From contig NZ_PDZH01000033.1 in the NCBI RefSeq assembly GCF_002735695.1, positions 1-39,926 of the forward strand: a DNA stretch of 39,926 nucleotides, written 5' to 3'. This stretch comes from Chitinimonas sp. BJB300 (GTDB lineage: Bacteria; Pseudomonadota; Gammaproteobacteria; Burkholderiales; Chitinimonadaceae). The notes beneath the pieces are model-generated. The model did no database searches. It was not told the DNA's origin and was given only the letters and a program-made list of their open reading frames with translations. The position numbers and the translations under genes were made by a program. This document shows, piece after piece, positions 31,224 through 39,292 of the stretch (positions are counted from its first letter, which is position 1; every line of letters begins with the position of its first letter).

Positions 31224-31670
31224 ATGAATCAAAATGCTATCCACGAAGCAGCCCAAGAATTGATTCCAGCCAGTGAATGGGCGCGAAGTGCGTTTCGCCG
31301 GGTATGGGATTCCGCCCTATCAGCACTGGATGCGGGCATTGCAGGGGAGCTTACTTGGAAGCCGAAAAAGAAAACCCGTAGTGTCCAGGCCAATGCCTGC
31401 ATGTGGGCGCACCTGACAGACTTGAGCCAGCAAGTGAATTGGCATGGTCACAAACTCACGGCGGAAGAGTGGAAGGAAGTCATCAGCGCTGGTTTGCGTA
31501 TTCAGCGTGCAGTCCCCGGCATTGATGGTGGCTTTGTCGTACTGGGTGTGCGCACCAGCCGTATGAGTATTGCTGAAATGGCAGACATGATTGAGTTGAT
31601 CCAAGCATTCGGCGGCCAACATGGCGTCCGCTGGACTGCACCTAAATGGATGCAGGAAGGGTGCCAATGA
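31224..31670 (+). CDS. ninB: NinB-family recombination protein
   Basis: 148-aa homologue of lambda NinB (Orf), a single-strand DNA-binding recombination mediator. Visible family features are KKKTRSVQANACMWAHLTDLSQQVNWHGHKLTAEEWKEVISAGL and the end motif TSRMSIAEMADMIELIQAFGGQHGVRW. GGAGAAG precedes the ATG at 31224. It is coupled by ATGA to the next gene. Confidence 0.92.
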   Translation: MNQNAIHEAAQELIPASEWARSAFRRVWDSALSALDAGIAGELTWKPKKKTRSVQANACMWAHLTDLSQQVNWHGHKLTAEEWKEVISAGLRIQRAVPGIDGGFVVLGVRTSRMSIAEMADMIELIQAFGGQHGVRWTAPKWMQEGCQ

Positions 31671-32065
31671 GCACAGCCCGCCCGAGCAAGATCGTGCCAC
31701 GGCGTGGAGACGAACATGCCATGCCGGTTGCGCGGCGTGCGTCGAATCCCCGTAATCGCACTACCAAGACCGAAGGTTCGCACCGTGACTGGATTGCGAA
31801 CCAACCGTGCGTACTGTGTGAACTATTGGGGTGTACGCAATCAAGCAAGACGGATGTGCATCATGTCCGCGATGGGCAGGGCGTTGCACAGCGGGCCAGT
31901 GATTACCTGGCCATCCCCCTGTGCCATTCGGGCTGCCACCAAGGTCCGCTAGGTATCCATGGCGACCGTTCGTTATTGCGGCTGGCCAAGGCGTCAGAAC
32001 TGGACCTGCTGGCTGCTGTGGTGGCGCAGATGGCGAGTCGTTTACACGCTACGGCATCCAGATAA
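31667..32065 (+). CDS. Ref/DUF968-type HNH-like phage nuclease
   Basis: 132-aa protein with a basic N-terminus (Arg/Lys rich, about 45 residues) and a zinc-dependent core: CVLCE, then DVHHVRDGQGVAQRASDYLAIPLCHSGCHQGPLGIHGDR. The Cys pair, the HH and the CHxxCH pattern fit the Ref/DUF968 group of HNH-related nucleases; P1 Ref is a RecA-dependent nuclease. Its location after ninB matches the nin-region recombination genes of lambdoid phages. The activity is inferred from motifs. Confidence 0.75.
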   Translation: MSTARPSKIVPRRGDEHAMPVARRASNPRNRTTKTEGSHRDWIANQPCVLCELLGCTQSSKTDVHHVRDGQGVAQRASDYLAIPLCHSGCHQGPLGIHGDRSLLRLAKASELDLLAAVVAQMASRLHATASR

Positions 32066-32113
32066 GGCGGGATGGCCGTAGCAAGCCATCCGATTTAAGG
32101 AGACAGCAATCAC

Positions 32114-32509
32114 ATGATGCGAGTGGAGGAAGACCTGGCTTGGTGTGAATTCCTGCGCCAGGTCATCGGCGAGTGGAACGGCGCTGAAGGCTTAAGTGAT
32201 GTCGCAGCTCGTCTTCAGGTGGAGAAAAAGCGTGTTTACAAAGCGTTGTGCTGGCTGCGCCGAGTGGGGGTTGCGCAGAAGGTGGGCGAGCAGAAGCTGC
32301 GGTTTTGTTGCCTTGACCTTTATGGCATTGATGTCGAGCGGGCAGAACAGGCTGTAAGGAGGAGAGAGAGGGCAGCAAAAAAGGTAGTGCTGACCACGCC
32401 AGCCTGGCCGGGGCCGGTGGAAGCCGCCATGGCGAGTATGGTGCGTATGCGCTGTGCCGAAAGCCGAAGAGTGAGAGATGGAAGATCGAATATAAAAGTA
32501 GCGACGTAA
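32114..32509 (+). CDS. winged-helix phage protein at the end of the early region
   Basis: 131-aa protein; residues about 25-70 (LSDVAARLQVEKKRVYKALCWLRRVGVAQKVGEQKLRFCCLDLY) look like a winged helix. AAGGAGA lies upstream of the ATG at 32114 (or 32117). In lambdoid phages this position is taken by the late-gene antiterminator Q or similar regulators, but I see no sequence match to Q. A small hairpin GGATGGC/GCCATCC (32075-32091) lies in the gap before it. It is the last recognisable phage gene. Confidence 0.65.
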   Translation: MMRVEEDLAWCEFLRQVIGEWNGAEGLSDVAARLQVEKKRVYKALCWLRRVGVAQKVGEQKLRFCCLDLYGIDVERAEQAVRRRERAAKKVVLTTPAWPGPVEAAMASMVRMRCAESRRVRDGRSNIKVAT

Positions 32510-33179
32510 AACAAGCATGCAATCCGATTACATGAGTGCAGTGAATCAACGGCTTTAATGCAGGGGCGTGGGTAAGTATCAACAAGCAATTTCTCTAGAT
32601 TAGAGTAGGGTCTTTGGATAGGTGGTTTCCCTTGTTTTCAGAAATCCTTAGTGGCTTTAGCCAGTCTGAAGTAAGAGGCAGAAAATAGTTAATGTTTGAA
32701 AACACCAACCCGCTTCAGTCCCTTAAGCGGCAAGCTTTGACCGCCGCTTAGGGTTCAAGTCTCGACCTTGGTTTGGCCTAAAATCTCGCTAAAAATCATC
32801 CACTACAACAGTTTATCGGCCAAGCCTCATAAATTGACATCGTCATAGATGGCCATTAGGCTGCGCGCCGAGTTGATTTTTCCTTCGGGGCTCTCTTGGT
32901 GAGACGCTGCCGTTCGGCATGTGGGAAACAAGTCCTTCTTTTCGGCATCTATATCTACCCAATCTGTACTGGGTGGATGCGCGCATTCGCTATGGGCTGG
33001 ATGCCATGGGCAACCGTATCGAGGAAGAAGAGCGCGATAGCAGTGGTGGATTGAGTGCGCTATCCGACCGCATCAATGCAGATTAGAGCATGCCCGTTGT
33101 CCAACAGACATCGCCCAATACCCTTTGAAATACTTATTCAAATCGACCGTATTTAATTTAGCCGAGCAGCACGAAAGAT
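32510..33179. other. gene-free junction between prophage and RHS region
   Basis: About 670 bases where a lysis or terminase gene would be expected. Apart from an RHS remnant at 32967-33086 I can identify nothing: no tRNA 3' end repeat, no IS end, no long open frame. A partial hairpin CCGCTT..AAGCGG region lies near 32710-32745. The composition is mixed, which fits a deletion scar or recombination junction. Confidence 0.45.
32967..33086 (+). pseudogene. RHS/YD-repeat gene remnant
   Basis: About 39 codons read YWVDARIRYGLDAMGNRIEE and on to a stop. RYGLDAMGNRIEEEERD is a clear YD-repeat motif, matching QYTLDAMGNPLKEEIKD in the intact RHS protein downstream. No start or further repeat precedes it, so it is a leftover of an older RHS gene or of a displaced copy. 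Confidence 0.75.
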
Positions 33180-36100
33180 ATGATGATCAAGATTTTTATG
33201 GCAGCGCTCTTGAGTATTTTGATGACTCAATCATGCTTCGCTGCCGATCCCGCCCCCTTTCCTGGCGCCGGAAAATCACTACCCCCCGGGGAAGAAGAAG
33301 GATACTTCTATGTTTACGAACCGCTTTTGTGGTATCGGGCGACCAATGCAGGACGTAGTTGTGTAGGCAAAACAATTCAGGCTGCGCTTGATGCGGAGCC
33401 CGGCTGCAGAAACGTGCCGAATCCTGCGGTCGGTCAATACTTTAACAAAAGCGGTTACGGCAATAATGGTTGGTCGTATGGAGAAGAGTTTTGTTACAGT
33501 GCAACGAATTGCTTCAATACAAATAGCTTGCAGGGTGGTTGCCCCGAAGGATGGGATTGGGCAACAAATAATGCGCACGTGCCTCCTTCTCAGTTTTGCC
33601 GCATAAAGACCAACGATAAATGCCCCGACGGCCAATTCCGTGGTGAAGTTTCTAAGCGATGCCGTACCAAATGCCCCGAAGGCGAATATTTACTCATCAA
33701 TACCTATCCGGGCCTTTGCTTATCCGGCGCGCCCGTAAAAGCCGATCCCGATCAGGGTGCATCCTGTCCCAAGTCGGGCAACCCCATCAATACCGCCACC
33801 GGCAATAAATTCCAGCGCGAACTCGATCTAGCGGCCAGCCGCATTCCCTTTATCCGCAGCTATAACAGTGCTGCCGGCACTGTGGACAATGGCCTAGGTA
33901 ATGGTTGGCGCCACAACTGGCAGGCACGGGTGGTGCCGATCAAGGTGACGCAAGACGAGCTCCGTAATATGCCAGCACCGGTGGACATGGACCCCGACTT
34001 TAGATGGCCCCCCACTGTCACGAATCCCACCGCCATCCGGGCCTACCGCATTGAACGCGCAGATGGCGCCTCGATTGCCGTCAAACCAGATGGCACACCG
34101 TTCTTCGCTGCCGACAAACATCATCTCAAGGTCACGATTGGCGGCAGCGGCTTTACGGTCACCTCGCCCGACACCATCGAGCAATACGATGCCAGCGGCA
34201 ATTTGGCCTCGCTGCAATACATTAATGGCCGCACCTACAATCTCAGCTATCAGAATGGTCTGCTTTCCCAAGTCAGCGAAGCGGGCACCACCTTTCGGTT
34301 GACCTTCAGCTATGACCCAACCAGCAAACGGCTGACCAAGGTCGAAACCGCCGGTAAGTACAGCGTGGTCTACGGCTACAGTGCGGATGGTCTGCTGACC
34401 AGCGCCACCTTTGCCGATAAGACCCAACGCCAATACCGCTACGACGATGCCAAGAAGCCGGGCTTGTTGGCCGGCATCATCGACGAAGCACAGAAGCGCT
34501 ATGCCACTTGGGCTTACGACGACAAGGGTCGTGCGGTACGGTCGGAACACGCCAATGGCGTTGATACCGTCACCCTCGCTTATGGCAGTTATGGCAACAG
34601 CATCTGGACCGACGAAACGACACCGCTGGGTGCGGTCCGGCGTTACAGCTTCCAGAAATTCAATGGGGGCTTGTTCAGCGCGGGCAATAGCCAGCCCGGT
34701 GGGGCCGGTTGTGGGGCCAGCAGCAGCCGGCTCCAATACGATGTCGATGGCAATGTCATTGAATCCACTGACTTCAATGGCGTCATCACCCGCTATGAGT
34801 ACAACCTTGCCCGTAAGCTGGAAACCAAGCGGACTGAGGCCGCCTATAGGCCGGAACAGTACGATGTGAGTACTGAATGGCATGCTGACTTCCGCCTACC
34901 GACCAAGATCACCGACCCGATTCGCCGCAGTGACTTCACCTATGATGCCAAGGGTAACCTGACCGTTAAGACCGTGACCAAGCTGCTCGACAACAGCAGC
35001 CAAACCTGGCGCTGGAGCTATGACGCCCAGAACCGGTTGATCGACAGCACCGATGCAGCAGGTCGCATCACCCGTTACACCTACGATGCCGGTGGTAATC
35101 TCAGCACCAGCACCGACCCCAATGGCTGGGTGACCCGTTACACCCAATACAACCCCGATGGTTTGCCGCTGAGCCTTACCCGGCCCGATGGGGTCGTGAT
35201 CACCCTGGGCTACGATACACGCGGCCGCTTGATCAGCCAGAAAGTGGGCGCTCTGACCACCACCTACGGCTATACCGCCACCGGCCTGCTCAGCACGATC
35301 ACCCCACCAGATGGTAATCAGCTGACCTACACCTACGACGATGCCCATCGTCTGACCACCATAAAGGACAAGCTGGGCAATACCGTCCAATACACGCTGG
35401 ACGCAATGGGTAATCCGCTGAAGGAAGAGATCAAGGATGCCAAGGCGGCGATCATCCAAAGCCTGGAACGTCAGTTCGACCCCTTGGGCCGGTTGCAGAA
35501 AGTCACGCGGGTCGATGGGGGGTGGACGGGCTACGGTTATGACCCCAATGGCAATACCCTCGAATCACGCAACCACCTCGGTCAGGCCAATGTGTATGGC
35601 TACGACGGCCTGAATCGCCTGAGCAGCTTCATCGATTCCATCAATGGGGTCACCCGCTATGAATACGATGCGGCCGACAACCTGCTCAGCGTCACCGACC
35701 CACGGCGCCTAGTCACCCGCTATGAGTACAACGGCTTTGATGCTTTGCTCAAGCAGACCAGTCCCGATACCGGGGTGACCCAGTACACCCGACTCAGCGA
35801 CGGACTACTGGCTACCCGTACCGACGCCAAGAACCAGAAGACCCAGTACGAGTACAGTCCAGGTGGTCTGCTCAAGAAGCTCACCTTCGCCGATGGCAAG
35901 ACCCAGGTCTATGCCTATGGCGCCAGTGGCACCAGCACCGGCAAACTCGCCAGCCTGACCGACAGCAGCGGCAAGATCACCTACAGCTACGACAGCCAGG
36001 GTCGCGTGGCCAGTGAAGACCGCAGTATCTGGAACAAGGGTTATGTCACCCGTTATGGCTATGATGCGGCAGGCCGCTTCAACCAGCTGACCTACCCGAG

Positions 36101-37652
36101 CGGCCGCATCGTCACCTATTTCTATGACGCAGCAGGTCAAGTCAACAAGGTCACCACCAAGCAAGGCACGGCAGCAGAAAAGGTTGTCATCCAGAACCTG
36201 ACCTATCGCCCATTCGGGCAGGTACAGGGTTGGACCTTTGGCAATGGTGAAGTGCGCAGCAGTGGTTACGACAACCAGAACCGCATCACCAGCCTGAGCC
36301 TCGGTGACAGTACGCTGACGCTGGGTTATGACGGTGCCAGCCGCATCATCAGCCAGCAGATCAGCGGGGGGTGGTGGGAGCGGATGTTGCAGCGCCTGGG
36401 GCTGCCGATTGGGCAAACCCACACCTATGGCTACGACAACCTGGACCGCCTGACCGAGTGGAAAGACGGACGCATCCTGCAAAACCGCGGCACGTCTGTG
36501 CCGAGCAGCCAAGGTTATGGCTACGACGCCAATGGCAATCGTACTGCTTTGCGCAGCGACGACATGATGTTCAAGCAGGACATCGACGCCACAAGCAACC
36601 GACTCAAAGCCGCGTCAAACCCGGGTGGGTCCAACCCGGTGTTCCAATACGATGCCAATGGCAGCCGTACCGGTGGCGGTGGCAATAACTACACCTATGA
36701 TGCCCGCGGCCGATTAACCGAAGTCGCCGGCGCCCAGTTCACCCTCAATGGCTTGGGCGAACGGGTCGCGAAGACCTACCAGGGCACCACCACCGTGTTC
36801 CATTACGACCAGTGGGGCCGACTGATAGCGGAGTCGAACCAACTGGGCGTCGTGAGGCGCGAATACATTTATTTGGGCAACACCCCGATTGCGCTGGTGG
36901 ACAACGGCATGGATATCCGTAATATACATACCGACCACCTCGGCACCCCACGACTGTTGACCGACGCCACCAAGCACGCGATCTGGGCTTGGGAACTCGG
37001 TGAGCCGTTTGGTGCCTCAAACGCCAACGAAGATCCAGAAGGTACAGGGGCGAAGTACACCTTCAACCTGCGCTTCCCTGGGCAGTATTTTGATAAGGAA
37101 ACGGGTCACCATTACAATTACTTCCGGGATTACAGTGCGAAGGATGGACGATACCTACAGAGCGATCCGATAGGGTTGGCGGGCGGGATCAATACCTATG
37201 CCTATGTCAACGGAAATCCGCTGAGATACATCGATCCGTTGGGTCTATATAGCTTGCCAGAACTCAGAGACGACATCCGTGACGCAACCGGAGGCTGTAG
37301 CGGAAATAGTGCAGTTGACGACATTGTGGCCAACTTTATGGAAGTTCAGGATGCAACTTCAATCGCCAAAACAGTAGGGTCTATGGCAGCAGGGGGCTCG
37401 TTCGCAAAAACATATGGCGGACTTACCGTTGTCGGTGCTGCTACACAAGCAGTTCGTGACAGTAGAGCGGGCTATGCTCTGTCGGGTATCGGAAGTCGCA
37501 CTTTTGCGCAAGCAGTTGCAACTGGTACAGCCACAATGGCAATTAATTCTGTTCTCATCAAGGGAACATATGATGCCGGGGTCTTAATGGGCTCAGTAAT
37601 TCGCACAGGAGTGAACCGAGCAGTGTCATCGGGATGTGAGTGCAGGAAGTGA
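33180..37652 (+). CDS. exported RHS/YD-repeat polymorphic toxin
   Basis: 1490 aa. Signal peptide at residues 1-22 (FMAALLSILMTQSCFA), then a Cys-rich N-terminal region to about 190 (many C-P-x-G motifs), a DUF6531-like entry (NPINTATGNKFQREL, near 200), about 25 YD repeats to near 1240 that should build the hollow beta-shell, and the RHS-associated core (DHLGTPRLLTDATK; DPIGLAGGINTYAYVNGNP; YIDPLGLYS) ending near residue 1356. The remaining 134 residues form a different, AT-richer tip, Gly/Ala-rich with hydrophobic stretches and a GCECRK end, which should be the toxin. It matches no toxin family I know. A small membrane-protein gene follows, as expected for immunity. The Sec signal, rather than a T6SS PAAR/VgrG link, is notable. 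Confidence 0.9.
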   Translation: MMIKIFMAALLSILMTQSCFAADPAPFPGAGKSLPPGEEEGYFYVYEPLLWYRATNAGRSCVGKTIQAALDAEPGCRNVPNPAVGQYFNKSGYGNNGWSYGEEFCYSATNCFNTNSLQGGCPEGWDWATNNAHVPPSQFCRIKTNDKCPDGQFRGEVSKRCRTKCPEGEYLLINTYPGLCLSGAPVKADPDQGASCPKSGNPINTATGNKFQRELDLAASRIPFIRSYNSAAGTVDNGLGNGWRHNWQARVVPIKVTQDELRNMPAPVDMDPDFRWPPTVTNPTAIRAYRIERADGASIAVKPDGTPFFAADKHHLKVTIGGSGFTVTSPDTIEQYDASGNLASLQYINGRTYNLSYQNGLLSQVSEAGTTFRLTFSYDPTSKRLTKVETAGKYSVVYGYSADGLLTSATFADKTQRQYRYDDAKKPGLLAGIIDEAQKRYATWAYDDKGRAVRSEHANGVDTVTLAYGSYGNSIWTDETTPLGAVRRYSFQKFNGGLFSAGNSQPGGAGCGASSSRLQYDVDGNVIESTDFNGVITRYEYNLARKLETKRTEAAYRPEQYDVSTEWHADFRLPTKITDPIRRSDFTYDAKGNLTVKTVTKLLDNSSQTWRWSYDAQNRLIDSTDAAGRITRYTYDAGGNLSTSTDPNGWVTRYTQYNPDGLPLSLTRPDGVVITLGYDTRGRLISQKVGALTTTYGYTATGLLSTITPPDGNQLTYTYDDAHRLTTIKDKLGNTVQYTLDAMGNPLKEEIKDAKAAIIQSLERQFDPLGRLQKVTRVDGGWTGYGYDPNGNTLESRNHLGQANVYGYDGLNRLSSFIDSINGVTRYEYDAADNLLSVTDPRRLVTRYEYNGFDALLKQTSPDTGVTQYTRLSDGLLATRTDAKNQKTQYEYSPGGLLKKLTFADGKTQVYAYGASGTSTGKLASLTDSSGKITYSYDSQGRVASEDRSIWNKGYVTRYGYDAAGRFNQLTYPSGRIVTYFYDAAGQVNKVTTKQGTAAEKVVIQNLTYRPFGQVQGWTFGNGEVRSSGYDNQNRITSLSLGDSTLTLGYDGASRIISQQISGGWWERMLQRLGLPIGQTHTYGYDNLDRLTEWKDGRILQNRGTSVPSSQGYGYDANGNRTALRSDDMMFKQDIDATSNRLKAASNPGGSNPVFQYDANGSRTGGGGNNYTYDARGRLTEVAGAQFTLNGLGERVAKTYQGTTTVFHYDQWGRLIAESNQLGVVRREYIYLGNTPIALVDNGMDIRNIHTDHLGTPRLLTDATKHAIWAWELGEPFGASNANEDPEGTGAKYTFNLRFPGQYFDKETGHHYNYFRDYSAKDGRYLQSDPIGLAGGINTYAYVNGNPLRYIDPLGLYSLPELRDDIRDATGGCSGNSAVDDIVANFMEVQDATSIAKTVGSMAAGGSFAKTYGGLTVVGAATQAVRDSRAGYALSGIGSRTFAQAVATGTATMAINSVLIKGTYDAGVLMGSVIRTGVNRAVSSGCECRK

Positions 37653-37704
37653 ATTTTTGACTGTATAGGACCCAAGCCCCTCTTTTTGTTTAAGGAATGA
37701 AATA

Positions 37705-38022
37705 TTGACCCCTTTAATCTTTAATCAAAAGTGGAAACTTTGGGTATTTGGGATGTTATTCGCTGTGGCCGGTATTGGTTTCTTAATACCAGAAAAGCTA
37801 GCATCGATATTTCTTATATCCGAAGTAACTGTCCACCTAGGGTCGATACTAATATGCTTTGTTGCACTCATTGGTGCAGCCATGTTTATTCGATGTCCGC
37901 AATGTGGGTTAAGTCTGGTTTGGTACGCTATTACACATAAGAACTTTGGTGAATGGTTAGCGTGGCTACTAGAGACAAGAACCTGTCCTCGATGCGAGTC
38001 TCACAAGGACCATGAGACATAA
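37705..38022 (+). CDS. two-TM zinc-ribbon protein, candidate RHS immunity protein
   Basis: 105-aa protein with a TTG start (AAGGA 8 bases upstream). Two transmembrane helices (LWVFGMLFAVAGIGFLI and LGSILICFVALIGAAMFI) followed by a zinc-ribbon-like pair of knuckles, CPQCG and CPRC, near the C-terminus. It lies 52 bases after the RHS gene in the same low-GC block as the toxin tip, the standard place of the cognate immunity gene. A membrane location suggests the toxin acts on or at the inner membrane (inference). Confidence 0.65.
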   Translation: MTPLIFNQKWKLWVFGMLFAVAGIGFLIPEKLASIFLISEVTVHLGSILICFVALIGAAMFIRCPQCGLSLVWYAITHKNFGEWLAWLLETRTCPRCESHKDHET

Positions 38023-38054
38023 AGGTTGGGTACAGTCGACTCCCCTAACCACTT

Positions 38055-38086
38055 AAAGCCGGCTCGGAAGTATCCGACCCGGCTTT
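38055..38086 (+). terminator. terminator-like hairpin after the immunity gene
   Basis: AAAGCCGG-C-TCGGA-AGTA-TCCGA-C-CCGGCTTT, 13 pairs with one mismatch, followed by GTTCTATT. Flanking A/T runs make it usable in both directions. Confidence 0.75.
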
Positions 38087-38384
38087 GTTCTATTAACGAT
38101 CAAGCAAATCAATAGCATCGAAACTCGAAACCGTCTTCACGGTGCAGGCAGTAACTCACAGAGTACCAACAGTTTGCTTAAAACTCGCCGATTGCACGGC
38201 AAAGCCGCGCTGGTAAAACGCACTTGGGCGGCGTCTTGGACGCCCCCCAAAACGGCCCCTCAAAACCCCCAAGTTGTGTGCCCTTAACTCGTGTCAAAAT
38301 CACCCCCACACCATACGCACCACTTTGTGGGCTGTAAGTCACTGAATTAAAAGGGATGTACCTGTATACAGCTGTATACAATGT
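38087..38384. other. gene-poor stretch with TGTATAC sites
   Basis: No convincing gene. It ends in an 18-bp perfect palindrome TGTATACAGCTGTATACA (38363-38380), made of two 8-bp palindromes 10 bases apart; two more TGTATAC copies lie at 38427 and 38436. These look like binding sites of a dimeric regulator. A minus-strand frame across 38178-38381 has no credible start and begins inside the palindrome. Confidence 0.45.
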
Positions 38385-38621
38385 TTACATTTTGCTTTTA
38401 ACCGACTGATTCTTAAAGGCAATTATTGTATACGGTGTATACACCCCGTCAGCCTTCCAAGGTGTCCCATCCAGTGCCCGAAAAAAGGTCTCGTGCAGCA
38501 CGCGGACGGGTACGGCGCGACCCATCAGTAGCGCACGAATCCAGATGACACACTCGCGCCCGGCGACGCCGCCGCCCGCCCGGTTCGACCATCGTGACCA
38601 CTCAACGGGCAGGGTCTGCAA
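38385..38621 (-). CDS. possible small protein or remnant of a mobile-element gene
   Basis: An open frame of at least 78 codons with believable protein content (WSNRAGGGVAGRECVIWIRALLMGRAVPVRVLHETFFRALDGTPWKADGVY). It has no ATG; a TTG at 38621 lacks a ribosome site, and the frame stays open about 15 codons further up. It may be a decayed 3' part of a gene, or be started elsewhere. Two TGTATAC motifs fall in its 3' part. No family recognised. Confidence 0.35.
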   Translation of the reverse strand: MQTLPVEWSRWSNRAGGGVAGRECVIWIRALLMGRAVPVRVLHETFFRALDGTPWKADGVYTPYTIIAFKNQSVKSKM

Positions 38622-38666
38622 GGGGAGAACACGGCCTGATGGCGCATGTTTCCCAGCGCTGTTTAT

Positions 38667-38720
38667 TTATCTGGTGGATATCTACTAGATATTTTTTATC
38701 TGTTAGATATCTATTAGATA
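38667..38720. repeat. two AT-rich 29-bp-spaced direct repeats
   Basis: TTATCTGGTGGATATCTACTAGATA (first 20 bases TTATCTGGTGGATATCTACT) and a near-identical copy begin at 38667 and 38696, differing at about three positions. Each contains GATATC and TAGATA palindromic parts, and the whole is framed by TTTATTTATCT / AGATAAATAAA. Possible regulator, partition or recombination sites. Confidence 0.7.
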
Positions 38721-38723
38721 AAT

Positions 38724-38770
38724 AAAAAAGCCCCCTGAACCCCAGCTGCTGCTTGGGGTTCAGGGGGTTT
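38724..38770. terminator. strong bidirectional terminator after the XRE gene
   Basis: Perfect 13-bp stem CCCCCTGAACCCC / GGGGTTCAGGGGG with an 11-nt loop, A-run on the left and T-rich right side. On the minus strand it ends the XRE regulator transcript 37 bases after its stop. Confidence 0.9.
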
Positions 38771-38807
38771 CTGTTTTAGCTGCTACATGGCAGACAGGAC
38801 GTAAACG

Positions 38808-39158
38808 TTATCTGCCTGTCTGCTGTGGGGTGAAGAGCAGCTTTGCCTGATGCTTCAGGATCAAGCTATCCAGTATCTCTTTGACGACCTGTTTCTCTTC
38901 CATGGAGAACGAAGAAATCGCCTCAAAGCGTAGGCGGAATTCATCGCTTGGTCCACGTTCCTGTTCATTAAACAGCAAGAAGTCAGTACTAACGTGCAGT
39001 TTGATGGCGATCTTCTTCAGCACCTCTAGAGACGGTTGTGCTTGGCCAGATTCGTACTTCTTCCAGCTGTTTGGATGTACTCCAACAGCATCAGCCATCG
39101 CTTGCTGTGAAAGGCCCAGTTGCCTGCGCAGGGTAATCAGACGTGCGGATAGAGACAT
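38808..39158 (-). CDS. XRE-family transcriptional regulator
   Basis: 116-aa protein. HTH_3 domain at residues about 5-60 (LITLRRQLGLSQQAMADAVGVHPNSWKKYESGQAQPSLEVLKKIAIKLHVSTDFLLF), then a helical tail. ATG at 39158; a TTG two codons earlier is possible. It is divergent from the CHC2 primase gene with palindromes between, so it probably controls entry into the replication/transfer genes of the element, in the manner of an immunity repressor. Confidence 0.9.
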   Translation of the reverse strand: MSLSARLITLRRQLGLSQQAMADAVGVHPNSWKKYESGQAQPSLEVLKKIAIKLHVSTDFLLFNEQERGPSDEFRLRFEAISSFSMEEKQVVKEILDSLILKHQAKLLFTPQQTGR

Positions 39159-39292
39159 GGACAACCAGAGAGAAAACGTATCGCCGATGATCCTACCTCC
39201 TGAAACCTATAGCACTTGACCTTAGTACATATGTATGTGCAACAATAATACACATATATGGTCTTGACAAGATTTTAGAGGGAATCCCGTTT
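39159..39292. promoter_or_regulatory. divergent control region of XRE regulator and primase
   Basis: Contains a perfect palindrome TACATATGTA (39226-39235) and a related CACATATATG (39251-39260), about 25 bases apart, which are good candidate sites for the XRE protein. A TTGACC (39217-39222) is a possible -35 element; no -10 can be assigned with confidence. Confidence 0.5.

Larger units (their letters stand above)
20845..32509. mobile_element. lambda-like prophage remnant (early and replication modules only)
   Basis: Starts at the tRNA-Thr 3' end with a tyrosine integrase and holds a leftward recombination arm, a repressor/Cro switch and a rightward replication arm in classic lambdoid order. 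No lysis, terminase, portal, capsid or tail gene is present; beyond 32509 an RHS remnant and an RHS toxin gene follow. The right limit is set at the last phage-like gene; no second copy of the tRNA 3' end (attR) is visible in the window, so the true edge may lie further right. Base composition of the integrase to SSB part is lower in GC than the flanking chromosome. Confidence 0.85.

Noticed and set aside
33894..34883. Long minus-strand frames inside the RHS gene (329 aa and others)
   Set aside because: Mirror images of the repetitive YD-repeat coding sequence; no start signals.
34000..36800. Repeated DNA in the RHS gene as a CRISPR or tandem array
   Set aside because: Repeats are degenerate at DNA level and correspond to protein YD repeats of varying length; no CRISPR array is seen anywhere in the window.
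38028..38050. Possible attR (GTCGACTCCCCTAACC resembling the tRNA T-arm)
   Set aside because: Only about eight consecutive bases match the tRNA-Thr 3' end, too little to call.
38178..38381. 67-aa minus-strand frame
   Set aside because: Start lies within the TGTATAC palindrome with no ribosome site, and the product has no recognisable features.
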